Part shown: positions 1 to 6,562 of the stretch, in pieces
How the letters are laid out: each line of letters begins with the position of its first letter
How positions within the stretch are numbered: the first letter of the stretch is position 1
Origin: UBA1189 sp045126595
Lineage (GTDB): Bacteria > Bacteroidota > Bacteroidia > Bacteroidales > Bacteroidaceae
Assembly (NCBI GenBank): GCA_045126595.1
Contig: JBGVOS010000029.1
Location: 1-9,183 of the forward strand
Length of the DNA stretch: 9,183 nucleotides
Direction of reading: 5' to 3'
Position numbers and translations under genes: made by a program
The notes under the pieces: generated by a model
What the model saw: the letters and a program-made list of their open reading frames with translations, nothing else
Database searches by the model: none
What the model was told of the DNA's origin: nothing

Positions 1-107
1 GCATCGATAATATATAAGGGTATACCATTGGGCAACACCTGCTCCGCAGGCTTGCGGAAGGTGAACGAAGTGGGTTGTATGGGAGGCGGTGTGGTGCGGT
101 CGAGCAT
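1..107 (-). CDS. M16-family metallopeptidase, N-terminal fragment (partial at window edge)
   Basis: The minus strand opens with ATG at 107-105 and stays open to the window edge, giving 35 codons. The peptide begins MLDRTTPPPIQPTSF and continues FRKPAEQVLPNGIPLYIID. The 'LPNGIPLYII' stretch is the typical first beta-strand of M16 (insulinase/pitrilysin-like) zinc peptidases, where 'xLxNGlxvyv' precedes the HxxEH active site. That site would lie outside the window, so catalysis cannot be judged. No signal peptide is visible at this start, as in many cytoplasmic or periplasmic Bacteroidota M16 proteins. The start is 45 bp below the stop of the PBP1A gene on the same strand, with a hairpin between them and no TAnnTTTG promoter, so transcription probably comes through from upstream. 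The family call rests on a short peptide. Confidence 0.6.
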   Translation of the reverse strand, partial: MLDRTTPPPIQPTSFTFRKPAEQVLPNGIPLYIID

Positions 108-115
108 ATTGTTTA

Positions 116-141
116 GGAGTTCTGGAAATCTCCAGAACTCC
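116..141 (-). terminator. Perfect hairpin between PBP1A and M16 genes
   Basis: GGAGTTCTGGA (116-126) and TCCAGAACTCC (131-141) form a perfect 11-bp stem with a 4-nt loop. It lies 11 bp past the PBP1A stop and 8 bp before the M16 start. No T-run follows on either strand, so it is not a classical intrinsic terminator. It may be an attenuator, a processing or stability hairpin at the 3' end of the PBP mRNA, or a factor-dependent stop. Confidence 0.45.
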
Positions 142-152
142 AATATAACAGA

Positions 153-2477
153 TTAGAAACTAAATGAATCGTCCAGTTGCAATTCTTCCTCTGGAGCCAC
201 GACAGTCTGCTGAGCACAGGGATTGAAGTCTTCAGGGATATTGAATGTTTCCTCCTCGGAATAGCCCAACGACTCGTCGGCATAGACTTTCTGCATGTAG
301 AGGGCCCAGATGGGGAGTGCCATGGAGGCTCCCTGGCCGTCACTCATGCTGGTGAAGTGGATATCACGGTCATCACCACCTACCCAGCAGCCACTCACAA
401 GAGAGGGGGTGTAGCCCATGAACCATCCGTCGGCATTCTCGTTGGTGGTACCTGTCTTGCCGGCAATCTCGGCCTTGAAGCCATAACGGAAACGAAGACG
501 GCGACCGGTACCCTCGTCGATAACGGCCTTCATCATATCAATCATCTTATATGAGCTCTCCTTGCTGATGACCTCGTGGGTCTTCGGGGTAAAGGTGGCC
601 ACGATGTTGCCCTCATTGTCCTCAATACGGGTTACGAAGAGCGGCTCGGTGCGTATACCTCCATTGGGAAATGCGGTATAGGCGCCTACCATCTCGCCCA
701 CCGAGATGTCACACGGGCCGAGACAGAGCGAGGGAACGGGCTGAATATCCTGGTTGCGTATACCAAACTGGTGTATGAGGCGCTTGAAGGCATAGGGGTT
801 GAGCTTGCTCATGAGGTAGGCCGATATCCAGTTGTTCGACTGCGAGAGTCCCCAGCGAAGGGTCACGATCTTACCATAATCGTCTTTGTTGCCCGTATTG
901 CGCGGTGCCCACACCCGACCGTCTTCGGTCAGGATGGTCTGCTCTACGTTACGTGTCTGGTCACAGGGCGAGAAGCCGTTCTCCATAGCCAAGGTATAGA
1001 GGTAGGGTTTGATGGTTGAACCTACCTGACGGCGGCCCACCATGGCCATATCGTACTGGAAATGTGTGTAGTCGGGACCGCCCACATAGGCCTTCACATG
1101 ACCTGTTATGGGATCCATCGACATAAATCCTGTGCGCAAGAAGTGCTTGTAGTAACGTATCGAGTCCATGGGCGAGAGCGTGGTGTCGCGGTCGCCACCG
1201 TATGTGAAGACACGCATCTCGCGCTTCACGTCGAACGAGTCGCGAATGGCTTCATCCGAATAGCCCGCCTTCTTCATACCGCGATAGCGGTCGGTCTGCT
1301 TCATGGCACGCACAAGCAGGGTCTCTATCTCCGAGGGCTTCAAGTTGTCGTAGGGAGCGTTGCGGCGTCCCTTCTTGCTCTTGAAGAAACGCGGCTGCAG
1401 ATACTCCTTGAGGTGTTCATCAACCGCTTCCTCGGCATACTGCTGCATACGCGAGTCAATGGTCACGTGTATCTTCAGACCGTCGGTATAGAGGTTATAG
1501 TTAGAGCCGTCTTTCTTCTTGTTCTTGTTGCACCAGCCGTACAGAGGATTATCTGCCCAGTCGATGGAGTCTTCGTAGTACTTCTGCATCTGCCAGCCGC
1601 GATAGTTCTTCTTCACGGGTTCCTTGGCTGTAAGCACGCCACGCAGATATTCGCGGAAGTAGGGAGCCGGGCCCAACTTATGGTCAACACGGCGATACTT
1701 GAGCACAAGCGGAGTGGCCTGCAGCGAATCGGTCTCGGCTGCAGTGAGGCAATTGTTCTTCTCCATTTGCGACAACACCACATTGCGACGTTGACGGGTG
1801 GTCTCGTTGCGGCGCACGGGATTGTACAATGAGGAGTTCTTGCACATACCCACCAACGTGGCGGCTTCCTCCACAGAGAGTTCCTTGGGTTCTTTGGAGA
1901 AGTAGGTGTTGGCAGCCGTCTTGATGCCGATGGCATTGTTGCCGAAGTCATACTTGTTGAGATACATTGTCAATATCTCCTCCTTAGTATAATACTTCTC
2001 CAACTTCACGGCGATAACCCACTCGATGGGTTTCTGGAACAGACGCTCTATCTTGCTGCCCGCCACCTCGGTGTAGAGCTGCTTGGCCAACTGCTGGGTG
2101 AGCGTACTGCCACCACCCGAGCTGCTCTGACGCAACAGACCCGTCTTAACGATGGCACGCATCAGTGCCCTGAGGTCGATACCCGAATGTTCGGTGAAGC
2201 GCACATCCTCAGTGCTTATCAATGCCTCGACGAGTGCAGGCGAAAGGTCTTTATAGTCGGTCCATACGCGGTTCTCGCGGCTATACGAATAGGTACTCAG
2301 CAACTTGCCGTCCGACGAGATTATCTGCGTAGCAAACTTATAGTTGGGGTTCTCCAGTTCTTCGACAGGAGGTACAAAACCGATCCATCCCTTAGTGATG
2401 GAATAGAATACCAAGAATGCAGCGAGCAATCCCACTGCCAACAGGCCCCATAAGGCGTATATGAGTTTCTTAACCAT
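153..2477 (-). CDS. mrcA: Penicillin-binding protein 1A-type bifunctional peptidoglycan synthase
   Basis: This class A PBP of 774 aa polymerises lipid II into glycan strands and cross-links the peptides in the periplasm, anchored by one N-terminal helix (residues about 5-27). The GT51 transglycosylase domain shows EDVRFTEHSG (catalytic E90), GGGSTLTQQLAKQLY (121-135) and KLEKYYTKEEILTMYLN (158-174). The transpeptidase domain has the nucleophile in GSTIKP (S487), SNN (547-549) and KTGTT (674-678), so both activities look intact. Length is usual for the family, and an acidic C-terminal tail (763-774) follows. The frame is open upstream to 2513, but a TAnnTTTG element lies inside that extension, so the ATG at 2477 (MVKKLIYALW) is chosen. 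It follows the SIMPL gene on the same strand with its own probable promoter. The symbol is by analogy with PBP1A; Bacteroidota often carry several class A paralogues. Confidence 0.95.
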   Translation of the reverse strand: MVKKLIYALWGLLAVGLLAAFLVFYSITKGWIGFVPPVEELENPNYKFATQIISSDGKLLSTYSYSRENRVWTDYKDLSPALVEALISTEDVRFTEHSGIDLRALMRAIVKTGLLRQSSSGGGSTLTQQLAKQLYTEVAGSKIERLFQKPIEWVIAVKLEKYYTKEEILTMYLNKYDFGNNAIGIKTAANTYFSKEPKELSVEEAATLVGMCKNSSLYNPVRRNETTRQRRNVVLSQMEKNNCLTAAETDSLQATPLVLKYRRVDHKLGPAPYFREYLRGVLTAKEPVKKNYRGWQMQKYYEDSIDWADNPLYGWCNKNKKKDGSNYNLYTDGLKIHVTIDSRMQQYAEEAVDEHLKEYLQPRFFKSKKGRRNAPYDNLKPSEIETLLVRAMKQTDRYRGMKKAGYSDEAIRDSFDVKREMRVFTYGGDRDTTLSPMDSIRYYKHFLRTGFMSMDPITGHVKAYVGGPDYTHFQYDMAMVGRRQVGSTIKPYLYTLAMENGFSPCDQTRNVEQTILTEDGRVWAPRNTGNKDDYGKIVTLRWGLSQSNNWISAYLMSKLNPYAFKRLIHQFGIRNQDIQPVPSLCLGPCDISVGEMVGAYTAFPNGGIRTEPLFVTRIEDNEGNIVATFTPKTHEVISKESSYKMIDMMKAVIDEGTGRRLRFRYGFKAEIAGKTGTTNENADGWFMGYTPSLVSGCWVGGDDRDIHFTSMSDGQGASMALPIWALYMQKVYADESLGYSEEETFNIPEDFNPCAQQTVVAPEEELQLDDSFSF

Positions 2478-2499
2478 AAACTTTCTATATTTCAAGCTG

Positions 2500-2536
2500 C
2501 AAAGATACAACAAAATTTCGATTTAGCGAGAACAAT
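2500..2536 (-). promoter_or_regulatory. Probable Bacteroidota promoter for the PBP1A gene
   Basis: TATCTTTG on the minus strand (2507-2500) matches the -7 consensus TAnnTTTG exactly. The upstream ATTG (2536-2533) is a weak -33 element with a long 25-bp spacing. The -7 element lies 22 bp above the ATG at 2477, giving a very short leader. It rules out the longer reading-frame start at 2513. Confidence 0.6.
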
Positions 2537-2596
2537 GAAAGTTTACTGTCATCGTAGGGTGCAATAAAATTCATTCCCCTACCCCACACGAACGAT

Positions 2597-3313
2597 TCAA
2601 TCCTTCAGGTAATAGTCCACGCTCGTCACCACGCGCACGTTCTTCATATAGGGCGTGTTGCTGTCGCGGTCGGTAATGGAGAACTGTCCCTGCGTGGCGC
2701 GCTTTATCTTGCCCAGACTGCTCTCGCTGTCTGCAGCAAACTTTTCGGCCGTCTCGCGGGCGTTCTTCGTGGCGGTCTCAATCATCGCGGGCTTTATCTC
2801 GTTGAGCTTGGTGAACGAGTACACCGTGGGGAACTCCCATCCACTCGTGGTGGCGATGCCCTGTTGCAGCAGTTCGCCTTGCTGCGACTGCAGGCGAATG
2901 ATCTCGTCTACCTTGTCGGTGCATACCGTCACCACGGAGGTCACGATATAGGCATAGCGGTTCTGGCTGCCGCTCCACTCGGTACGCGTGTCCACGACCT
3001 TGGGTGCAGCGATAGAGATTTCCCCTTCGCTAATGCCCGCCGCCTTCAAGAAGTCGATGATGATTCTGTTCTTGCGCTCTATGGTGCGGTAGAGTTGCTG
3101 CAGGTCGTCACCACCCTCCTTATAGGCAAAGGGACAGATGACATTGTCGGCTTTCACCTCGCGTTCGCAGAGACCCTTGACCGACACTACCCTATCGTCG
3201 GCGCGAGCCGCCTTGATGGCATTGCCCAGAAGTACGGCACCGACAATCAACCCTATCATAAGGAAAAGGCCCGTGGCCACATTTCCTCTTGTTTGACCTT
3301 TGTTTGTATCCAT
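2597..3313 (-). CDS. SIMPL domain (DUF541) membrane-anchored protein
   Basis: The 238-aa protein has a short polar N-terminus, one hydrophobic helix at about 13-32 (GLFLMIGLIVGAVLLG) and a soluble domain from about 41 to the end. The domain matches the SIMPL/DUF541 pattern: a first strand VVSVKGLCEREVKAD, central IDFLKAAGISEGEISIAAPKV with VVDTR, a helix KPAMIETATKNARETAEKFA, and a final strand VRVVTSVDYYLKD. SIMPL proteins are exported or periplasmic and poorly characterised; the oligomeric BP26 of Brucella is a family example. The topology suggests an inner-membrane anchor with the domain in the periplasm. It lies between the sigma/partner pair (89 bp upstream) and the PBP1A gene on the same strand. 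No clear promoter was found; TAATTTTA at about 3336-3343 (minus) is a poor match. The family call is firm, the biochemical role unknown. Confidence 0.88.
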   Translation of the reverse strand: MDTNKGQTRGNVATGLFLMIGLIVGAVLLGNAIKAARADDRVVSVKGLCEREVKADNVICPFAYKEGGDDLQQLYRTIERKNRIIIDFLKAAGISEGEISIAAPKVVDTRTEWSGSQNRYAYIVTSVVTVCTDKVDEIIRLQSQQGELLQQGIATTSGWEFPTVYSFTKLNEIKPAMIETATKNARETAEKFAADSESSLGKIKRATQGQFSITDRDSNTPYMKNVRVVTSVDYYLKD

Positions 3314-3402
3314 AACAGTATTTCTATTTGATTCAGACGGTAAAATTACTGAATAAACAGAAACATCCTATACTTTCCGGACGATTTAACATTATTTATA
3401 TC

Positions 3403-3780
3403 CTACTCCAAGGCATCGAGCATACGCTTCAGCTCGTGCTCGTAGTATTCATTGAGTGCATCGCGGCTCTCTATGATGATGAACACGGCGGCACCTATGC
3501 AGAGCGCAAACGTGACGAAGGCCTCCATCGAGGGCAGTTGATAGTCGAGCAGTGTGTTTGCCATCGCAAGTATGGCTTGGGCGACCTCACGCCAATAGGT
3601 GATGAACAGCCCTACACCACTACCCCACAGCAGGGCAAAGAAGACCATCAGGTAGATACGTCTCAGGCCATGTGTGGGCAGCTTTTGCATGATGCGTCCA
3701 TGCAGGCGTTCTTCGTGTTCACTACTCAGGGTGTCAGCCTTCAGCAGCAATGCTCTTATCTGTCGGTCTTCTCGGTTCAT
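3403..3780 (-). CDS. Small two-helix membrane protein, probable anti-sigma factor
   Basis: The 125-aa protein has a charged cytoplasmic-like N-terminus (1-40, with EHEERLHGRIMQKLP), two hydrophobic helices at about 42-62 and 86-103, and a short charged tail (EYYEHELKRML). The ATG overlaps the TGA of the upstream ECF sigma gene in an ATGA arrangement (3777-3780), which implies translational coupling. A membrane protein with a short charged N-terminal segment, coupled to an ECF sigma gene, is the usual layout of a sigma/anti-sigma pair, where the N-terminus holds the sigma factor at the membrane. No zinc-binding HxxxCxxC motif is seen, so it is not a ZAS-type anti-sigma factor. It resembles the short sigma-linked DUF proteins of Bacteroides, but I cannot assign a named family. 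The functional role is inferred from position. Confidence 0.75.
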   Translation of the reverse strand: MNREDRQIRALLLKADTLSSEHEERLHGRIMQKLPTHGLRRIYLMVFFALLWGSGVGLFITYWREVAQAILAMANTLLDYQLPSMEAFVTFALCIGAAVFIIIESRDALNEYYEHELKRMLDALE

Positions 3781-4322
3781 AATGTTTCGGTCAATAAGGT
3801 TCGTAAATGGTTGCGTCCACGGCTCAGTGCCGTCTTGATGGCGCTCGTGCTCATCTCCGTCACAGCGGCTATCTCCTTGATACTCATCTCCTCCAGATAG
3901 AAGAGGGTGATGCAGGTGCGTTCCCCCTCGTTCAATTGTACTATGGCGCGGTGGAGGGCCGCTATCTCTTCACTATCGTAGTCTGCTTCGTATGTCAGGC
4001 CCTGTATCGTGGGAGCCACATGCTCATCGTCGAGACTCACGTAGTGTTTCACCCCAGCAAGATGGTTCTGATAGGTCGTATAGGCAATACGGTAGAGCCA
4101 TGTGCCGAACGAGGCGAGCCGCTTATAGCTGTCCAGCCCCCGCCACGCACGGATGAAGGTCTCTTGCGTGAGGTCATCGCTCAGTGCCTCGTCACCACCC
4201 GTCTGGATGAGGAAGTATCGGTGCACAGGGCGCAGATACCGCTTCATCAGTCGGCCGAAGGCACGCTCGTCATTCAAGAGCACCACACGGGAGATAAGGA
4301 GAATTTCTTCGGGAGTAGACAC
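3777..4322 (-). CDS. ECF-type (sigma-70 family) RNA polymerase sigma factor
   Basis: This 181-aa protein is the standard size for an extracytoplasmic-function sigma factor. Region 2 spans about 20-88 and includes DDLTQETFIRAWRGL (49-63) and FGTWLYRIAYTTYQNHL (72-88). Region 4 spans about 125-176, with a helix-turn-helix in MSIKEIAAVTEMSTSAIKTALSRGRNHLR (146-174, -35 recognition). Regions 1.1 and 3 are absent, as in ECFs. The start is GTG (4322-4320); no in-frame ATG lies nearby upstream, and the next Met is residue 26, inside region 2. Five perfectly phased heptamers sit 6 bp above the start. The gene overlaps its likely anti-sigma partner by 4 bp. Targets are unknown; the neighbouring SIMPL, PBP1A and exported-protein genes make an envelope-stress role plausible. 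Confidence 0.92.
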   Translation of the reverse strand: MSTPEEILLISRVVLLNDERAFGRLMKRYLRPVHRYFLIQTGGDEALSDDLTQETFIRAWRGLDSYKRLASFGTWLYRIAYTTYQNHLAGVKHYVSLDDEHVAPTIQGLTYEADYDSEEIAALHRAIVQLNEGERTCITLFYLEEMSIKEIAAVTEMSTSAIKTALSRGRNHLRTLLTETL

Positions 4323-4327
4323 GGGGA

Positions 4328-4362
4328 GAATTGAAAATTGAAAATTGAAAGTTGAGAATTGA
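4328..4362. repeat. Tandem heptamer repeat, 5 units of RARTTGA
   Basis: The plus strand reads as five uninterrupted 7-bp units: GAATTGA, AAATTGA, AAATTGA, AAGTTGA, GAATTGA. On the coding strand of the sigma gene this is TCAATTT-type repeats just above the GTG start. The A/T-rich run occupies the position where a leader and translation-initiation region would be. It could vary in copy number by slippage. Similar TCAATTT strings are common in intergenic DNA of Bacteroidales. Confidence 0.85.
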
Positions 4363-4380
4363 AGATTCGTGCAAGCGAGC

Positions 4381-4405
4381 GAGATGCAAGTTCACTTGCA
4401 ATCTC
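4381..4405. repeat. Inverted repeat upstream of the sigma gene
   Basis: GAGATGCAAGT (4381-4391) faces ACTTGCAATCTC (4394-4405), an inverted repeat with one extra A in the right arm and a 2-nt centre. It lies between the heptamer repeat and the 85-bp palindrome. It could be a leader hairpin of the sigma mRNA or a fragment of a repeat element. Confidence 0.5.
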
Positions 4406-4447
4406 TCAGCGAGTGAAGCCGAAGTTAAAATTGAAATCGTCTATGCT

Positions 4448-4532
4448 TGTCATTCTGAGCGTAGTGAAGAATCTCGCGCTGGGACTCAGCCAGAGCACTT
4501 TGCGAGATCCTTCACTTACGTTCAGGATGACA
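4448..4532. repeat. 85-bp imperfect palindrome, copy 1 (dispersed repeat)
   Basis: The element runs from TGTCATTCTGAGCGTAG to CGTTCAGGATGACA. Its two arms of about 30 bp are near-perfect inverted copies, ending in AATCTCGC and GCGAGAT, around a centre of about 24 bp (CTGGGACTCAGCCAGAG). A second 85-bp copy lies at 9009-9093. Palindromes beginning TGTCATnCTGAGC are widespread intergenic repeats in Bacteroidota, resembling non-autonomous miniature elements. This copy starts 8 bp past the stop codon of the upstream membrane-protein gene, so its transcript would fold into a long hairpin at that mRNA's 3' end. Confidence 0.85.
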
Positions 4533-4540
4533 CCAATCTA

Positions 4541-5206
4541 TTACTTCTCCTCTACGAACTCAGCCTCCTCGATCTCAATCTTGGACTCTTTCTTCTTATT
4601 GATAATATATCCGATGGTCACAGAAATCGTACGAATAATAAGACGAAGCAATCCCAAGCCACAGAGTATCAAGCCGGCATAAGTAGCAATCTCAACAATA
4701 TCAGCATCTCGACCTTCTCCTGCCAAAATCAATCCAATACCGAGTCCCAACATGGTGGCATCACCGATAAACCGCTCCTTCTCGCTCTTCTTCGGCTTCA
4801 TCAACGCCTCGATGGCCTCCTTGCTGATAGGCTCGGTAGAGTTCAACAGATTCTTATCGATGAGCTTGTTGATAAGCTCCTTGTGGTCCTCGGCCTTGCG
4901 GCGCGAGTGACGGAGGCATAGAACCACGATAGTGATTGTACATCCTGCAAAAACAAATAATATCCAAAGGTCCTCATTCCAAAAAGTCCTGACAACACTC
5001 ATTCGGGTTGCATTTTTTATTTCTGCCATTTTTTCCCTGTGCTCATACTCTGCCTTTTGCTTGGCCGCCTGCACCGAGTCGGCATACTCCTGCGAACGCA
5101 TCTGTCGCTCCCATGCATAGTCGCGTTCATTCTCTGTTTGCGCCATTCCCATCACCGGCATCAAAGCCACGGCTGCCAGTAGCAGCACCTTGAAAAACTT
5201 TTTCAT
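4541..5206 (-). CDS. Exported membrane protein of unknown function with coiled-coil segment
   Basis: The 221-aa protein starts with a signal peptide (MKKFFKVLLLAAVALMPVMGMAQ, cleavage near residue 22). A highly charged, probably helical segment follows at 25-70 (RQMRSQEYADSVQAAKQKAEYEHREKM). A membrane helix lies at about 79-98 (DLWILFVFAGCTITIVVLCL) and a charged linker at 100-147. A glycine-rich hydrophobic part follows, with GDATMLGLGIGLILAGEG (148-165) and a long hydrophobic stretch at 172-200, and then an acidic/basic tail. The layout recalls DUF6249-type Bacteroidota proteins, which I suggest only tentatively. It is upstream of the sigma/anti-sigma pair on the same strand, but a repeat-rich 218-bp gap separates them. 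It could be a sensor or effector of that pathway or unrelated. The ATG at 5206 is supported by the signal peptide. Confidence 0.8.
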   Translation of the reverse strand: MKKFFKVLLLAAVALMPVMGMAQTENERDYAWERQMRSQEYADSVQAAKQKAEYEHREKMAEIKNATRMSVVRTFWNEDLWILFVFAGCTITIVVLCLRHSRRKAEDHKELINKLIDKNLLNSTEPISKEAIEALMKPKKSEKERFIGDATMLGLGIGLILAGEGRDADIVEIATYAGLILCGLGLLRLIIRTISVTIGYIINKKKESKIEIEEAEFVEEK

Positions 5207-5253
5207 ATCGTTCGTTGTTTTAATTTATTTGTTCATTTCCATTCATTCTTTTG

Positions 5254-5264
5254 CGGTGTCACCG
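5254..5264. promoter_or_regulatory. Everted CGGTG/CACCG site upstream of the membrane-protein gene
   Basis: CGGTG-T-CACCG is an 11-bp inverted repeat about 48 bp above the ATG at 5206. Its half-sites are those of the nearby 22-bp palindrome array (CACCG/CGGTG) in the opposite order. It could be a remnant repeat or a protein-binding site in the leader or promoter of this gene. A poor -7 match, TATCTTGT (5280-5273 minus), lies just upstream. Confidence 0.35.
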
Positions 5265-5355
5265 TCAATTAGACAAGATAACTTGCCGAAAGGTTACAGC
5301 AGAAGTACACTTTTTTCGATTCACACAAAACCATTTTTCCAAACAGACATATCCA

Positions 5356-5446
5356 AAAAGTATTGTCACCGCGGTGACAATACTTTTCCATCGCGGTGAC
5401 AATTTGTTTTCACCGCGGTGAAAAACGATTTTCATCGCGGTGAAAA
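5356..5446. repeat. Four palindromes of CACCGCGGTG type at exact 22-bp spacing
   Basis: Each unit is centred on CRYCGCGGTG, with centres at 5371.5, 5393.5, 5415.5 and 5437.5, exactly 22 bp apart. Unit 1 (5356-5387) is a perfect 32-bp palindrome with core TTGTCACCGCGGTGACAA. Unit 2 is imperfect, with CATCGCGGTGACAA. Unit 3 (5407-5424) is the perfect 18-bp TTTTCACCGCGGTGAAAA. Unit 4 (5429-5446) is TTTTCATCGCGGTGAAAA. The array lies between fmt (stop at 5491) and the membrane-protein gene (start at 5206). The spacing places the sites on nearly the same DNA face, as for a multimeric DNA-binding protein. Alternatively the units are RNA hairpins ending the fmt transcript: unit 1 read on the minus strand ends in five T's. 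Confidence 0.85.
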
Positions 5447-5490
5447 AACTTTTTTCCTTTATCCGAGAGCAAGCAACGTACAAGCTGATT

Positions 5491-6462
5491 TTACTCTACC
5501 CTATACCCTTCGCCCAAACGCGAGCCACGGAGGAAGTCTTCGATGCCCATGCGCTTCTTTCCGGCAAGCTGGAGGGTGCGGAGGCTGAGGGCACCATCGG
5601 CAGTATATATATATAGGTAGGTCTTGCCGTCGGTTTCTACCGTACCGCAAGGTTGGGGTTGCAGAGACTTGGTGATTTTCTCCGTCTCGTAGATTTTGAG
5701 CACGGTCTCCGTGCCGTCGGGAGCCACGAGGGTGGTCCATGCTGCAGGATAGGGCGAGAGGCCACGGATGAAGTCGTACACCTGCTTTTCCGTACGGCTC
5801 CAGTCAATGCGACAGGTATCCTTGAAAATCTTTGGTGCGGGACGCAACTCCTCGGTAATCATCTCCTCTTGCGGTGTGGCCTCGGCACTGCCGTCAATGA
5901 TGGCATCTACTGTCTCGCACACCACACCACCGCCAAGCAGCATAAGGCGGTCGTGTACATCGCCCACACAGTCAGTCTCGCTAATGGGTACACGCACCTG
6001 ACGGATTACGGCTCCCGTATCAATCTCATGCTTGAGGAAGAAGGTTGTCACGCCCGTCTCCGTGTCGCCATTGATGACCGCCCAGTTGATGGGAGCAGCA
6101 CCGCGATACTGAGGCAGCAAAGAGGCGTGAAGGTTGAACGTGCCGAGGCGCGGCATACTCCATACGACCTCAGGCAACATACGGAAGGCCACAACAATCT
6201 GCAAGTCGGCATCGAGCGAACGCAACTCCTCAATGAAAGCCTCGTCCTTCAACTTCTCGGGCTGGAGCACGCGCAAGCCCTTCTCCACGGCATACTGTTT
6301 CACCGGCGTAGGCTGCAACACGCTGCCGTGACGGCCCACCGCCTTATCGGGACCCGTGACTACACCCACTACATTATATCCGCCTTCGACGAGGCAACGC
6401 AGGCTCTCCACCGCAAAGTCGGGAGTGCCCATATATACGATTCGCAAACTTTCCTTGGTCAT
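5491..6462 (-). CDS. fmt: Methionyl-tRNA formyltransferase
   Basis: The 323-aa cytoplasmic enzyme transfers the formyl group of 10-formyl-tetrahydrofolate to Met-tRNA(fMet) for translation initiation. The N-terminal Rossmann domain opens RIVYMGTPDFAVESL (7-21). The catalytic signature FNLHASLLPQYRGAAP (109-124) holds N110 and H112, and D148 in KHEIDTG (144-150) completes the catalytic triad. The C-terminal OB-like tRNA-binding domain (about 208-323) starts APKIFKDTCRIDW and contains FIRGLSPYPAAW (231-242). Length is typical. The ATG at 6462 is preceded by a good Bacteroidota promoter and gives the expected N-terminus. It is divergent from rpmE2, and no def gene adjoins it here. Downstream lies the CACCGCGGTG palindrome array, which may terminate it. 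Confidence 0.97.
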   Translation of the reverse strand: MTKESLRIVYMGTPDFAVESLRCLVEGGYNVVGVVTGPDKAVGRHGSVLQPTPVKQYAVEKGLRVLQPEKLKDEAFIEELRSLDADLQIVVAFRMLPEVVWSMPRLGTFNLHASLLPQYRGAAPINWAVINGDTETGVTTFFLKHEIDTGAVIRQVRVPISETDCVGDVHDRLMLLGGGVVCETVDAIIDGSAEATPQEEMITEELRPAPKIFKDTCRIDWSRTEKQVYDFIRGLSPYPAAWTTLVAPDGTETVLKIYETEKITKSLQPQPCGTVETDGKTYLYIYTADGALSLRTLQLAGKKRMGIEDFLRGSRLGEGYRVE

Positions 6463-6482
6463 ATACTCTATCTTTTATGTTA

Positions 6483-6514
6483 CAAAAGTAGGCATAATCT
6501 CCGTGATAGCCAAG
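6483..6514 (-). promoter_or_regulatory. Promoter of fmt
   Basis: On the minus strand TACTTTTG (6490-6483) matches the -7 consensus TAnnTTTG. A -33-like CTTG (6514-6511) lies 20 bp upstream. The -7 element is 20 bp above the fmt ATG, implying a leader of roughly 15 nt. Confidence 0.7.
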
Positions 6515-6562
6515 GAAACAGCATAAAAGCCCTATTTTGGGCAATAAAAAAGCACAAAACGT

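Noticed and set aside
1062..1832. 256-codon plus-strand frame antisense to the PBP1A gene
   Set aside because: The opposite strand encodes intact GT51 and transpeptidase motifs; the frame is a shadow of a G/C-rich coding region.
2554..2582. GTAGGG/CCCTAC inverted repeat between the SIMPL and PBP1A genes as terminator
   Set aside because: The stem is only 6 bp with a 17-nt loop and no T-run follows on the minus strand.
3336..3343. TAATTTTA as -7 element for the SIMPL gene
   Set aside because: It lacks the conserved final G of TAnnTTTG and has no TTTG at the right distance, so it was not listed as a promoter.
4352..4921. Plus-strand frame of 189 codons over the sigma upstream repeats
   Set aside because: It runs through the 85-bp palindrome (HSERSEESRAG is the usual translation of this repeat) and antisense to the exported membrane protein.
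5356..5446. CRISPR array
   Set aside because: The units are 22 bp from centre to centre with palindromic cores of 10-32 bp and virtually no spacer; no cas gene is nearby.
5265..5483. 72-codon minus-strand reading frame over the 22-bp palindrome array
   Set aside because: The 22-bp units shift frame each time, so the protein shows no periodic repeat, and the frame runs through palindromes and a putative promoter region.
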